64,000 bases of DNA, from assembly GCA_020073525.1 (NCBI GenBank), contig JAIQFA010000008.1:1-64000 (forward strand). Reading direction: 5' to 3'. Numbering within the stretch: the first letter of the stretch is position 1; the number at the start of each line of letters is the position of its first letter. This DNA is from Terriglobia bacterium. GTDB taxonomy: Bacteria > Acidobacteriota > Terriglobia > Terriglobales > Acidobacteriaceae. Positions 43,195 through 53,030 of this stretch are shown here, one piece after another. Below the pieces are notes generated by a model that was not told the DNA's origin, did not search any database, and was given only the letters and a program-made list of their open reading frames with translations. The position numbers were made by a program, and so were the translations under genes.

Positions 43195-45612
43195 ATGTGG
43201 TTCCCGGTGCGGCCTGCACAATCTTCGCGCGTACTGTTTTTTTTCTTGCGCTCAAGCGCACTGCTTCGGAAAGCCTCTGCGTGGCTTCTATGCGCTGTTT
43301 GTCTGGCAGGGAACAATGTTGCCCAGTCGGCGCAGGCGACGGCCCCGCCTGCGACAACGTCCCAGGTCGCTCTGAGTAATGACGGCATAGCGGATCCCAA
43401 ACTTGATGCCCGTGTGTCGTCACTACTGCAAACCATGACCCTGGAAGAAAAGATTGGTCAGCTAGTGCAATATTCCGCCGGCCAAGCGACGGGCCCTGGC
43501 ACGGGGCGGACCGACTACAAAGAAATGATTGCTCGTGGCCAGATCGGATCGTTGCTCAATGTCATCGACACGCCGCTGATCAATGAATATCAGCGCATCG
43601 CTGTCGAGCAATCACGATTGCACATTCCTTTACTCTTCGGGCTCGATGTAATCCACGGGTTCCGGACCGAATTTCCGATTCCGTTGGGAATGGCTTCCAC
43701 CTGGGATCCCGCTTTGGTGGAGAAGGCGTCGCATGTGGCGGCGCTTGAAGCCTCCGCAATCGGTATCCGATGGACTTTTTCCCCGATGGTCGACATCGCC
43801 CGCGATGCCCGCTGGGGCCGCATGATGGAAGGCGCCGGGGAAGATCCGTATCTTGGTTCAGCGATGGCCGCAGCGTATGTGCGCGGCTACCAGGGTTCGC
43901 GTTTGAATGCGCCGGACACCATGGCGGCGTGCGTTAAGCACTACGTGGGGTATGGCGCTGCGGAGGCTGGCCGGGATTACAACTCGACCGAGATTTCCGA
44001 ACACACCCTGCGTGAGTTCTATCTGCCTCCATTTCATGCGGCGGTCAATGCAGGTACGGCAACTCTGATGAGCGCCTTTAATTCCCTCAACGGTGTGCCG
44101 TCTTCCGCGAATCGGTTTACGCTCACTGAGATTCTGCGGAACGAGTGGGGATTTAAAGGGATGGTCGTCAGCGACTGGTCCTCAATCGGAGAGCTTGTGG
44201 CACACGGTATTGCCGCGGATGGCGCGACCGCGGCGCGCAAGGCCTTCCTGGCCGGGGTCGACATGGATATGGCAAGCAGCCTGTACCACGATCACCTCGC
44301 CCAACTCGTGACCTCGGGCGCCGTGCCGGAGGCAAATATTGACGAAGGCGTCCGTCGGGTTCTGCGCGCAAAGCTCGCGCTCGGCCTTTTCGAACATCCC
44401 TACGTTGACGAAGGACGAGCCGGAAAATCCTTCTTTCTTCCAGAAAGCCTGCAGTTGGCGCAAACCATTGCGGAGCGTTCTTTTGTCCTCCTGAAAAACA
44501 TTCCGGCAGCCGGCGGCAAGCCTCTGCTGCCGATCTCGAAGGAGGTGAGAACTGTCGCCGTCATCGGCCCGCTCGCCGACAATCCTTCCGACCCGGAGGG
44601 ATTGTCCACCGGCCTCAAAACCGGAGTCTTGTCTTTTCCTGCCGAATTAGCGCGGCGCTTGGGGGAAAGAAACGTGCTCCGCTCCAAGGGCGCCGGGATT
44701 CTCAAAGGCAGCAACGAAGAAATCGCGGCGGCGGTCGCCGCTGCCAAGCGCGCGGATCTGACGATTCTGACCCTGGGCGAGTCACCAGAAATGAGCGGAG
44801 AAGCGGCGTCTCGTTCGAATCTCGGTTTGCCCGGGCGCCAGCAGGAATTGCTCGAAGCCATCGTCAACACGGGTAAGCCGGTTGTGCTGATTCTCTTCAG
44901 CGGCCGTCCGCTCACCGTACCGTGGGCCTTTGCGCACGTGTCGTCCGTGCTGGCAGCATGGCTTCCGGGAACCGAAGCAGGCCCGGCGCTGGCGCGGACG
45001 CTCTTCGGCGAATCCAATCCCAGTGGCAAACTGGTCGTAAGCTGGCCCCGCAGCGTCGGACAAGAACCGCTTTACTACAACGCCCTGAGCACCGGAAGGC
45101 CACCGGGCACGGTCGATCTAACGCGCCCGCCAAATAGCGTGGAGTCGAGATATGTGTCGCGCTACATCGATGAGCAAAATTCTCCGCAGTTTCCCTTTGG
45201 CTTCGGAGGTTCTTACACCACTTTCAGTTATGGACCGACTGAGATCAACAAAACCCAACTGAGCGCTGCGGACTTGAACCAAAGCTTGCGCGGCAAAGCG
45301 GGTACGTCGACTTCGCTGACCGTCGAGGCCGCCGTCTCCAACACCGGTTCGCAGGCAGGCGAGGAATTGGTGCAACTCTATGTCCGCCTGCAAGGAACCA
45401 GCACCGCTCAGCCAGTTCGTGCCCTGAAGGGCTTTCAGCGGATCGCACTAGCCTCGGGAGAAACGAAGAAAGTCACGTTCAACCTGGAACCGGACACATT
45501 CGCGATCTGGAATGACCGCAACCAATTTGCAGTTGAGCCCGCCAAGGTCACCGTGTGGATCAGTCCGGATTCCGCCAGCGGTTCTGATGCAAAGCTCGAA
45601 ATCTTACCCTAG
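43195..45612 (+). CDS. Glycoside hydrolase family 3, exported beta-glucosidase-type
   Basis: 805 residues. ATG at 43195 with GAGGTG at 43181-43186; a long N-terminal signal peptide with an extended n-region (LFFFLRSSALLRKASAWLLCAVCLAG). GH3 N-terminal domain: LFGLDVIHGFRTEFPIPLGMASTWDP, FSPMVDIARDARWGRMMEGAGEDPYLGSAMA, MAACVKHYVGYG and the nucleophile D327 in GMVVSDWSSIGE. C-terminal (alpha/beta)6 sandwich and fibronectin-III-like end (about 690-800; EELVQLYVRLQG). GH3 enzymes include beta-glucosidases, sophorose/beta-1,2-glucosidases and xylosidases; specificity is not readable. First of three plus-strand GH genes (9-base gap to the next), so probably one transcript. Confidence 0.94.
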   Translation: MWFPVRPAQSSRVLFFFLRSSALLRKASAWLLCAVCLAGNNVAQSAQATAPPATTSQVALSNDGIADPKLDARVSSLLQTMTLEEKIGQLVQYSAGQATGPGTGRTDYKEMIARGQIGSLLNVIDTPLINEYQRIAVEQSRLHIPLLFGLDVIHGFRTEFPIPLGMASTWDPALVEKASHVAALEASAIGIRWTFSPMVDIARDARWGRMMEGAGEDPYLGSAMAAAYVRGYQGSRLNAPDTMAACVKHYVGYGAAEAGRDYNSTEISEHTLREFYLPPFHAAVNAGTATLMSAFNSLNGVPSSANRFTLTEILRNEWGFKGMVVSDWSSIGELVAHGIAADGATAARKAFLAGVDMDMASSLYHDHLAQLVTSGAVPEANIDEGVRRVLRAKLALGLFEHPYVDEGRAGKSFFLPESLQLAQTIAERSFVLLKNIPAAGGKPLLPISKEVRTVAVIGPLADNPSDPEGLSTGLKTGVLSFPAELARRLGERNVLRSKGAGILKGSNEEIAAAVAAAKRADLTILTLGESPEMSGEAASRSNLGLPGRQQELLEAIVNTGKPVVLILFSGRPLTVPWAFAHVSSVLAAWLPGTEAGPALARTLFGESNPSGKLVVSWPRSVGQEPLYYNALSTGRPPGTVDLTRPPNSVESRYVSRYIDEQNSPQFPFGFGGSYTTFSYGPTEINKTQLSAADLNQSLRGKAGTSTSLTVEAAVSNTGSQAGEELVQLYVRLQGTSTAQPVRALKGFQRIALASGETKKVTFNLEPDTFAIWNDRNQFAVEPAKVTVWISPDSASGSDAKLEILP

Positions 45613-45621
45613 AACAACTGT

Positions 45622-47130
45622 ATGAAACTGTGTTGTTGCGCTCTCGGCGTTCTGCTCGGATTGAAGCTGTTGGCGGGCCCGTGCTGGGCGCAGACCTCGG
45701 TTGAAAGAGTGGTTGTCGATGCCCGTGCGCCGGGACACCCATTCCCCCACTTCTGGGAACAGACATTCGGTTCGGGCCGAGCCATTCTTGCCTTGCGCGA
45801 GAGTTACCGCGACGATCTGCGCGAAGTCAAAAAGGTTACCGAGTTCCGCTACGTTCGTTTTCATAACATCCTGCACGACGAAGTTGGAGTCTATGACGAA
45901 GACGACAATGGGAACCCGGTCTACAATTTTTCCTACGTCGATCAGATCTACGATGGCTTGCTGCAAAACGGGGTACGGCCCTTCGTCGAGATCAGCTTCA
46001 TGCCGAAGAAACTCGCGCTGCGCCAGGATGTGCATCCTTTTTGGTACAAACAGATTGTCGCGCCTCCGAAGGATTACAAGAGATGGGACGACCTGATTCG
46101 CGCCTTTGGGCAGCATCTTGTCGATCGCTACGGTCTCGACGAAGTAGCCAAATGGTACTTTGAGGTTTGGAACGAACCCAATATCGACTTTTGGACCGGC
46201 GATCCCAAACAAGCGACTTACTTCGAGTTATATGACCACACCGCGCGAGCTCTGAAATCGGTAAGTCCCCGTCTACGTGTTGGCGGTCCAGCAACTTCCT
46301 CCGCGCACTGGGTGGATGCGTTTATTCAGCACGCCGCTGCGCAGAATGTTCCCACCGACTTCATTTCCAGCCATGGCTACGCGGACGATACCGTGCAAGA
46401 TCTGTTGGGCACGACCGAAGACATTCCCATGGATCACAGGGTCTGCAGAGCGATCAAGAAGGTTCACGATCAGATCGCTGCGTCACAGCGTCCGTCACTG
46501 CCTTTGATGTGGACCGAATGGAATGTCCCGTCGTTTGGGCCTCTCAATGCCCGAGACACGGAGTACGTTGGCGCCGCTCTCGCCGATGACATCCAGCAGT
46601 GCGATGGCCTGGTGAATATGATGTCGTTCTGGACTTTCAGCGACGTATTCGAGGAAGGTGGTCCCGGTCGCGAACCTTTCGGTGGCAGCTTCGGCCTGGT
46701 CGCGTTAGGCGGTATCAAGAAGCCGAGCTATACGGCATTTGCCGTGCTGCATAAGCTCGGGCAAGAGAGGATCGTGCAGGATACACCCAATGTTCTAGCA
46801 ACTCGTCGCCGCGACGGGTCGCTTGCAATTGCAGCATGGAATCTGGTTGATCCGGACAGGAAGGGCTCTGAGGAAACCGTCGACTTCGAGATCCGCGGCG
46901 TGCCGCCGGACAGTTCGGTGCGAGTGAGCCGCGCAGACTCGGAGCATGGGAATACGCTTGCGGCGTACCAGCGCATGGGCAGCCCGCGGTATCCTACGCA
47001 GGCACAGGTCCGGGAGTTGAATCGTGTGGCGGAAACCGCGCCCGCCCAAAGTCTTCGACTGTCAAAAGGTTCCATCAGGTTGCATCTGCCGGTGAACGGC
47101 ATCTCGCTGATTGAGGTACCCGGGAAATAG
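45622..47130 (+). CDS. Glycoside hydrolase family 39, exported beta-xylosidase-type
   Basis: 502 residues with a signal peptide (MKLCCCALGVLLGLKLLAGPCWA). TIM-barrel GH39 features: FRYVRFHNILHDEVGVYDEDDNGNPVYNFSYVDQIYDGLL, acid/base E185 in WYFEVWNEPN, and nucleophile E299 in LMWTEWN. GH39 contains beta-xylosidases and some other glycosidases, so the substrate is open. It begins 9 bases after the GH3 stop and is followed 46 bases later by the glycoamylase-like gene. The C-terminal part (about 400-500) is a beta-sandwich. Confidence 0.92.
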   Translation: MKLCCCALGVLLGLKLLAGPCWAQTSVERVVVDARAPGHPFPHFWEQTFGSGRAILALRESYRDDLREVKKVTEFRYVRFHNILHDEVGVYDEDDNGNPVYNFSYVDQIYDGLLQNGVRPFVEISFMPKKLALRQDVHPFWYKQIVAPPKDYKRWDDLIRAFGQHLVDRYGLDEVAKWYFEVWNEPNIDFWTGDPKQATYFELYDHTARALKSVSPRLRVGGPATSSAHWVDAFIQHAAAQNVPTDFISSHGYADDTVQDLLGTTEDIPMDHRVCRAIKKVHDQIAASQRPSLPLMWTEWNVPSFGPLNARDTEYVGAALADDIQQCDGLVNMMSFWTFSDVFEEGGPGREPFGGSFGLVALGGIKKPSYTAFAVLHKLGQERIVQDTPNVLATRRRDGSLAIAAWNLVDPDRKGSEETVDFEIRGVPPDSSVRVSRADSEHGNTLAAYQRMGSPRYPTQAQVRELNRVAETAPAQSLRLSKGSIRLHLPVNGISLIEVPGK

Positions 47131-47176
47131 ATTTCAGCCGTGTTCGAATTGAGTCGGAGGAGAAAAATCGAAAGTC

Positions 47177-49414
47177 ATGAGCTTCGTTGCCGCTGGATCG
47201 CGGGTCGGTCGCAAACAACTTGTCGTTTTGTCACTACTCCTTTACGTGTTGCCTTCGTTGGCGCACGCGAGTTCGGATTATTACCGGCACGTCATTTTTG
47301 ATAACAGCCTGACTCCAGATGGTTATTTCTACAGCACCGGGCAGGCTTCGGGGCAAAGCTTTCTCGAACAGAAAGACAGTCGCTTGCCTGTCGAGACCAA
47401 GATTTTTCTGACGCCTCCGAACGCAATTCGTCTTGCGTGGCAGTCTGCCCGCGGAGGCGGATGGTTGGCGCAAATAAGAACAGTCGACTTTCGCAATCGC
47501 TTTCCACAATTGAGCGGGACCGACCTGTATTTCTGGATTTTCGCTCCCGAGGCGATTTCTGCCGCCGATCTGCCGAAGATGGTGCTCTCGAACGCACGCG
47601 AAGGTCTGCAAGTAGCGGAATTTCCCGGCAGCTTCAGTGAACCGCTCGACCTTGGGAAATACACGGGCGACGTGCCAGCCGGCCGCTGGGTACAGGTTCG
47701 CATTCCGCTTTCGGACTGTCGAACCGCATCCATCCATGCCTTCAAGCCGGAGTACACGCAGAGCGTCACCTTCTATCAGGGGCGCGCCGATGGCGTGCGG
47801 CATACGCTGATCGTCGATGAGATGCGCGTCGATAATGATCCGCCTGCCGGCACTACTCTGCCGCCTCCGTCCAATGTGCGCGCTTTCGGCTACGACCGCC
47901 ACGTAGAGATTGAGTGGGACGCGGTAGAATCGTCAGCGCTCGCACGCAACGTGATCTATCGCTCTACCGATGGCAGCAACTTTTCGCCGGTCGGAATGCA
48001 ATTGCCCGGCATTTTTCGCTACGAAGATTTCCTGGGAAAGCCTGACGTCCACGCGCAATATAAAGTTGCAGCTTCGGACTGGCAATATCGGCAATCGGCA
48101 TTTTCCAATGTCGCCAGTGCCTCCACCCACGAACTGGACGACGACGAACTGCTCACCATGCTGCAGAGAGCCTGCTTCCACTACTACTGGGAGGGGGCCG
48201 ATCCCCACTCCGGCATGGCTCGCGAAAATATTCCGGGCGACGATCGCATTGTCGCGACCGGCGCCAGTGGCTTCGGCATCATGGCGCTCGTGGTGGGCGT
48301 CGATCGCGGTTTCATCACGCGCCAACAGGGTGTCGAGCGCCTTACGAGGATTGTCGATTTTCTGGAACACGCACCCCGCTATCACGGAGCCTGGTCGCAC
48401 TTCATGAATGGCAATACCGGCGAGACCATGCCCGTGTTCGGCATGTTCGAAAACGGCGGAGACCTGGTCGAGACTTCGTTTCTCATCCAAGGGTTACTCG
48501 CGGCGCGCCAGTACTTTCACGGATCCTGCGAAAGGGAACAGTCTCTCTATCGCAGAATCACGCAACTGTGGGAAACGGTCGAGTGGGACTGGTATCGCGA
48601 GACGCCAACCAGCGATTTCTTGTACTGGCATTGGTCGCCGCAGTGGGCGTGGCAGATTCACCACCCACTGATCGGATTCAACGAGGTGATGATCACGTAT
48701 CTCCTCGGCATTGCCTCGCCAACGCACGCCGTTCCGCCAACTCTTTATTACTCAGGATGGGTCGGACAATCTGAGCGGGCCGTATCCTATCGCGAAGGAT
48801 GGTCCGGCAGCACGGAGGGCGATCACTACGGCAATGGACACACCTACTACGGCATCAAACTCGATGTCGGTGTCGGAACCGGCGGGCCGCTTTTCTTCAC
48901 GCACTACTCATACATGGGCTTCGATCCCCACAGCCTTCATGATCGCTTCACGAAATCTTATTTCGAAAACAATCGCAATATTGCTCTGATCAATCTCGCC
49001 TATTCGGCCGCGAACCCCAAACACTTTTTAGGCTATGGTCCTAATGCCTGGGGACTGACCGCCAGTGACGGCCCCGATGGCTACGTGCCCCACGCCCCCG
49101 ACGATAACGACGATCGCGGTACGCTCACGCCTACAGGAGCGCTGGCGTCGTTTCCTTATACACCGGAGGCGTCGATCACCGCGCTCAAGCATTATTATCG
49201 CGATCTTGGCGATCGGATGTGGGACATCTACGGTCCTCGCGATGCGTTTAACCCGGGTGCCAACTGGGTCTCGCCCATCTACATGGGGCTGAATCAGGCG
49301 CCAATCGTCGTCATGATTGAGAACTATCGGACTGGTTTGGTGTGGAAGAACTTCATGTCTAATCCGGACATCGGCAAGATGCTAAAGGAACTCGACGAAG
49401 TTACGGCAAAGTAG
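47177..49414 (+). CDS. Glycoamylase-like hydrolase (GH144-type) with N-terminal beta domain and Fn3
   Basis: 745 residues. GGAGGAG about 17 bases ahead of the ATG, signal peptide, then an about 200-residue carbohydrate-binding-like beta-sandwich ([18 protein letters not shown] ... [18 protein letters not shown]), an Fn3-like module (about 230-315; [20 protein letters not shown]), and the catalytic (alpha/alpha)6 part (about 325-735; [114 protein letters not shown]). The catalytic part is the glycoamylase family (PF10091), whose studied members (GH144) are endo-beta-1,2-glucanases. With a GH3 enzyme next to it this suggests, but does not prove, beta-1,2-glucan use. GH3, GH39 and this gene form one operon. 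Confidence 0.85.
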   Translation: MSFVAAGSRVGRKQLVVLSLLLYVLPSLAHASSDYYRHVIFDNSLTPDGYFYSTGQASGQSFLEQKDSRLPVETKIFLTPPNAIRLAWQSARGGGWLAQIRTVDFRNRFPQLSGTDLYFWIFAPEAISAADLPKMVLSNAREGLQVAEFPGSFSEPLDLGKYTGDVPAGRWVQVRIPLSDCRTASIHAFKPEYTQSVTFYQGRADGVRHTLIVDEMRVDNDPPAGTTLPPPSNVRAFGYDRHVEIEWDAVESSALARNVIYRSTDGSNFSPVGMQLPGIFRYEDFLGKPDVHAQYKVAASDWQYRQSAFSNVASASTHELDDDELLTMLQRACFHYYWEGADPHSGMARENIPGDDRIVATGASGFGIMALVVGVDRGFITRQQGVERLTRIVDFLEHAPRYHGAWSHFMNGNTGETMPVFGMFENGGDLVETSFLIQGLLAARQYFHGSCEREQSLYRRITQLWETVEWDWYRETPTSDFLYWHWSPQWAWQIHHPLIGFNEVMITYLLGIASPTHAVPPTLYYSGWVGQSERAVSYREGWSGSTEGDHYGNGHTYYGIKLDVGVGTGGPLFFTHYSYMGFDPHSLHDRFTKSYFENNRNIALINLAYSAANPKHFLGYGPNAWGLTASDGPDGYVPHAPDDNDDRGTLTPTGALASFPYTPEASITALKHYYRDLGDRMWDIYGPRDAFNPGANWVSPIYMGLNQAPIVVMIENYRTGLVWKNFMSNPDIGKMLKELDEVTAK

Positions 49415-49457
49415 CATGGGGGGTGTAGCGTGTCCACGGTTACCCTGAAATAGGAAC

Positions 49458-49495
49458 TGCCCTTGTATCTCCCACTCGCGGGAGGCACAAGGGCA
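49458..49495. terminator. Two-way hairpin between convergent genes
   Basis: TGCCCTTGT / ACAAGGGCA outer arms with CTCCC/GGGAG inner arms (49458-49495). It lies between the stops of the glycoamylase-like gene and the Kelch-type gene. There is no U-tract; it may serve both strands. Confidence 0.65.
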
Positions 49496-49516
49496 GCTAA
49501 ACTAATTCAACCCGTC

Positions 49517-50956
49517 TTACTGAACCGTAACGCTCACCGCCACAGAAGGAATGCCGTTGGCCACGACTTCCAACGTACTCGGGCCCGTTTCCATCGTCGC
49601 CGGAACGTCGAAGTTCGTCGAAACCGTCGCCGAGCCCGTGGCCACGCCCATCGTGCTGTGGTCGTGGGTTCTGGCGTAGAACACGTGATGGGTGCTGTTG
49701 TTTGTGATCCGAACTAGTGGATAGTTCGTTGCGGTCTCCAACTCGTCGCCAAACGCCGCCGCTTGCGACAACCCGTTGAACTGCGTGCCGGAGATCGGAT
49801 AAGTCGACCCGCGAGTTATGGTGGACGGATAAGTGGAAAGCGCTGGTGCCCAGGATGTCTGATAAGTCCCCGACGATGTGTAAACTGCTGTACGGCCGCC
49901 TCCAACCAGTACTTCGCCGGTAGGCAACACCATCAGGCTTCCAAAGGTCTGCGGTCCAGGAGTAAGTTTCGTCCCATCGAACTCATAAGAAGTCCCCGAG
50001 TCGCCTTCCACCAGCACGTTGCCATTTGGCAACAGGGCCGCAAAGGAATCGCCCGCGTTGTCGCCATTCGGGAAAGTCGGACCGACCGTCCACTTGCCCG
50101 TGAGGCTGTCATAGATGGCGGTGTTTCCAGGACCGCTGCCGCCCTTCGTGTATGACCCGGTCACAAACACCGTCCCGTCTGGACGGAGGATTTGCGGCCC
50201 AATTTCCCCAGGCGGGTAGTAGCAAAGTGTTCCGCCGGGACCATAAGGAATGCATCCAAACGGTGACGGAGAATGCAAATCGACGATCGTGCTGCCTGCG
50301 CTCGTCCACTGTTTCGCCACGGGATCATAAATCTCGGAGTTTGGGGCCTTCTTCACATCCGCTGTCAGAATGGTGCCGTTTGATAACAGGGTCCAACCTT
50401 CTTCCGAGTCGAAATCCTTCTTTCCCTTCGAGGGGAGAGATGTCCACTTGAGGGTCTTCGGGTCGAGTTGACGCAATTGTTTTGTAAGTTTGTTTCCGAT
50501 CAGATATTTGCCGTTCGGCAACACCACCGACGGTGAATCGCCGATATAGCTCCAGTTTTTCGGCGGCGCCACTGCTGTCCACGTGTTTGCCTTGGGATCA
50601 TAGATCGCGCCCAGGTTGGTGAGGTCAAAGTTCCCGAAATTGTATTCTCCCCCCTCAATGATCAAGCGGCCGTCGGCCAACACCGCGGAAGCGAATGCGT
50701 ACGGAGAATATCCCGCCGGCAGGCTGGCTACCTGCGTCCAGGTTCCATTGACATAGCTCCCGGTGTTGTCGGGGGTGAGTTTCCACCAATCGCCGCCACC
50801 GTTTCCTTGCACCAGTACAGTACCGTCGGTCAACTGGAAGGAGATACCGACCCCATCGGGCGGTTGGTGCTTGAGAGCTGTTACGGTTTGCGCCAGCGAG
50901 GCGGCGGACACGGCGAGTAGGACCATCATTACTGTGTAAACAAATTTCCTAGACAA
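49517..50956 (-). CDS. Exported Kelch-type beta-propeller protein (galactose-oxidase-like)
   Basis: About 479 residues from TTG at 50956 (MSRKFVYTVMMVLL...), with an AAAGG ribosome site 9 bases ahead; an upstream GTG in frame gives a longer and less likely start. Signal peptide (TVMMVLLAVSAASLAQ). Kelch repeats are visible from the spacing of DGTVLVQGNGGG, DGRLIIEGGEYN, NGKYLIGNKL, NGTILTADV, DGTVFVTGSY, NGNVLVEGDSG and GEVLVGGG. The last 120 residues are an Ig-like domain (STITRGSTYPISGTQFNGLSQAAAFGDE). No galactose-oxidase copper tyrosine-cysteine pair was recognised. Probably secreted; function unknown. Confidence 0.8.
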   Translation of the reverse strand: MSRKFVYTVMMVLLAVSAASLAQTVTALKHQPPDGVGISFQLTDGTVLVQGNGGGDWWKLTPDNTGSYVNGTWTQVASLPAGYSPYAFASAVLADGRLIIEGGEYNFGNFDLTNLGAIYDPKANTWTAVAPPKNWSYIGDSPSVVLPNGKYLIGNKLTKQLRQLDPKTLKWTSLPSKGKKDFDSEEGWTLLSNGTILTADVKKAPNSEIYDPVAKQWTSAGSTIVDLHSPSPFGCIPYGPGGTLCYYPPGEIGPQILRPDGTVFVTGSYTKGGSGPGNTAIYDSLTGKWTVGPTFPNGDNAGDSFAALLPNGNVLVEGDSGTSYEFDGTKLTPGPQTFGSLMVLPTGEVLVGGGRTAVYTSSGTYQTSWAPALSTYPSTITRGSTYPISGTQFNGLSQAAAFGDELETATNYPLVRITNNSTHHVFYARTHDHSTMGVATGSATVSTNFDVPATMETGPSTLEVVANGIPSVAVSVTVQ

Positions 50957-51228
50957 AATGCACGACCTTTCTTGAAGGCTGCCACACTCAGCCACAGAAC
51001 TTTCCGCAGATTTGCGTCACAGATCATTTACAGCATTCCTGGGAATACGGACGAAAACGCGGGGCGTCCATAGTAGCAAAAGCGCGCAAGATTGGGGAAA
51101 AAATGAAATACCGTGTCTGGGGTGGCTTGGCAGCGGTTCCGGAGTGCGGACTATCCTAAAAAGACGCAGACCGGGAATCCGGAATCTCTTCCGGGCCCGG
51201 CCCGCGCTTCTATCAACTCAGAGCCGAC
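50957..51228. other. 272-base gap, no gene seen
   Basis: Lies between the start of the Kelch-type gene and the end of the M48 gene, both minus. Two short open frames are unsupported by ribosome sites or family sequence. No repeat or promoter was clear. Confidence 0.4.
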
Positions 51229-53013
51229 TCAGTTGGTCGGAGTAGAGCCGGCATTGGCCGTGGTTGCGGCTGTCGTCGGCGATGCGGTGCTCCCCGCAGG
51301 GGCGTTCGCGGGATTGTAGCGCGCAAGCCGCGGAAAGAACGGCGTCACCTCGAACGGCATCTTGTCACGCGCCGACGTGATGGCCACTGGTTGCGCCTTC
51401 ACGATCTCCACCTTGTCGTCCCACGGATTCAGCTTGACGCGTCCGCCCAGCGGCAGCGCGGCAATCTGGTCCAACTTGTTCCAATCGAGGGCCGGAGACG
51501 AGGTGGCCAGTGCCGCCATGCGCGTCACCGTCCCATTTTCCGTGATGCTATTGCCGAGATGGGCCTGCAACAGGGCGCTCAAACTCGGAGCGCGTTGCTG
51601 CAAAGCTTTGATGAACAATCCTGCCGTTTCGAGTTTCTGCGCGTACGGCGAAGCCTTCAACATTTCGACGGCTTTCTTGTCAGCCGCTGTTTCCTCTTCG
51701 GGAATATGTTTGAATCCGAGGTTCTGGTAGGTTCCCTCGTCGGAGAACAGCATGCGGTCATTGAACGCATACTGGCTGCCCAGATTATGTCCCAGAACGA
51801 TGTGCGCCAGTTCGTGCGAGAGCACCATGGCCAGGCTGCCCTCATCGGGGAGCACGTCAATCAGTCCGCGGCTCACTACAATCGTGTTGCCGACGCTGAA
51901 AGTCTCCAGCGGAGAAGTGGTCAGCACCCGCGTTCTGACGGGCCGTGGCAGTTCGATATTGTTGGTGATCTCGAGGTTGTTGACGACGGTTTGAAGGATT
52001 TTGTCGACGTCGCCTTCCGGCGCCAGCAGTCCAGCACGCTCCAGTCGCTCGACAACGTTGTCTTCCGCTTGCTGCTGCCATTCGCGCTCGGCCGCCAGGG
52101 GCGTCGCATCCTGCGCGTTCGGCGTGTCATCCTTTACGCTGTCGACCCGGATGTTCGTAAGTTCGTCGCTTGCCGTTCCCGTCTTTAGGTTATAGCCCCA
52201 CATGCGGGTCTGCGCCTTGAACGCGATCTTGTTCTTGGCTCCTGCCGTGAAGTCGCCTTCCTCGCTATAGATGTAAGCGGGTACCCAATAACCCGGGATC
52301 AGATTCAACCGCCAGCTGTCCATGTGGAAGTAGAAATTGTTCCGCGAGGAGCGCGCATACGTGCCGTTCAGCCGGACGATGCTGAAGTCCTGATCCTCAA
52401 CCCAGATGCGGCCGAGAAAACGGCCACGGCCGGCATTTTTTTTCGGCGTGAGATCAAACACCAGGCAGCGGACGTCGCCCAGGAACTCGCGCCGCGCATA
52501 GTGGAAATCATAGTGCTGCCGGTCAAAGTCGTTGCGGTCGGCGAAGATCATCCACGAAAAGCCCAGTGGCTGATACTGGAACTTGAACTTCTTCGTGAAC
52601 TCGCCGAGGAGATGCTTCTCCATGCCTTGGTCTTTGTCTTTGCCTTTGCCGTCAAGGTAGTCGCTCCGGTCGATCGATTCGCTCAGGTCCATGCGTCCTA
52701 AGAAATAGTGATCGTCCTGCGGAATCGGCCCCAGTTGCGGATCCTGCGTCAGGTTCTGCAGATAGGTCTCGACGATCGGAGTGCGCGGCGACAAGAACTT
52801 GATCAGGTCCTTCTCGCGCAGGATCACGCGGTCGACAACCTGATCCATGGTGGTCGGTGGTGCCAGGTTGGACTGGGCCTGACCTGATTGAGATGGGACT
52901 GTCTGCGTCGCTGCAGCCGCCTGTGGGTTCTGCGGCGCGGACGCCGACTGCTGGGCCACTGCCGTCATCGTCACCGCGAACAGAGCCAAAACCAACCAAT
53001 TCATATTGCGCAT
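51229..53013 (-). CDS. Exported M48-family zinc metallopeptidase
   Basis: 594 residues. Signal peptide (MRNMNWLVLALFAVTMTAVAQ), a Gln/Ala-rich linker, then about 260 residues of a LolA-like beta domain (QYQPLGFSWMIFADRNDF, LGRIWVEDQDFSIVRLNGTY, GYWVPAYIYSEEGDFTAG). The peptidase part has SHELAHIVLGH (H400, E401, H404) and a third-ligand-region Glu in IPEEETAADKKAVEML. Loki-type quality-control or maturation peptidases (BepA/YfgC, LoiP) have this fold; no TPR domain is present. A low-complexity Thr/Ala tail ends the protein. It lies 17 bases after the tonB gene on the same strand, so it is probably cotranscribed and may act on outer-membrane or receptor proteins. Confidence 0.88.
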   Translation of the reverse strand: MRNMNWLVLALFAVTMTAVAQQSASAPQNPQAAAATQTVPSQSGQAQSNLAPPTTMDQVVDRVILREKDLIKFLSPRTPIVETYLQNLTQDPQLGPIPQDDHYFLGRMDLSESIDRSDYLDGKGKDKDQGMEKHLLGEFTKKFKFQYQPLGFSWMIFADRNDFDRQHYDFHYARREFLGDVRCLVFDLTPKKNAGRGRFLGRIWVEDQDFSIVRLNGTYARSSRNNFYFHMDSWRLNLIPGYWVPAYIYSEEGDFTAGAKNKIAFKAQTRMWGYNLKTGTASDELTNIRVDSVKDDTPNAQDATPLAAEREWQQQAEDNVVERLERAGLLAPEGDVDKILQTVVNNLEITNNIELPRPVRTRVLTTSPLETFSVGNTIVVSRGLIDVLPDEGSLAMVLSHELAHIVLGHNLGSQYAFNDRMLFSDEGTYQNLGFKHIPEEETAADKKAVEMLKASPYAQKLETAGLFIKALQQRAPSLSALLQAHLGNSITENGTVTRMAALATSSPALDWNKLDQIAALPLGGRVKLNPWDDKVEIVKAQPVAITSARDKMPFEVTPFFPRLARYNPANAPAGSTASPTTAATTANAGSTPTN

Positions 53014-53030
53014 AACTCTTATCTCCAGTT

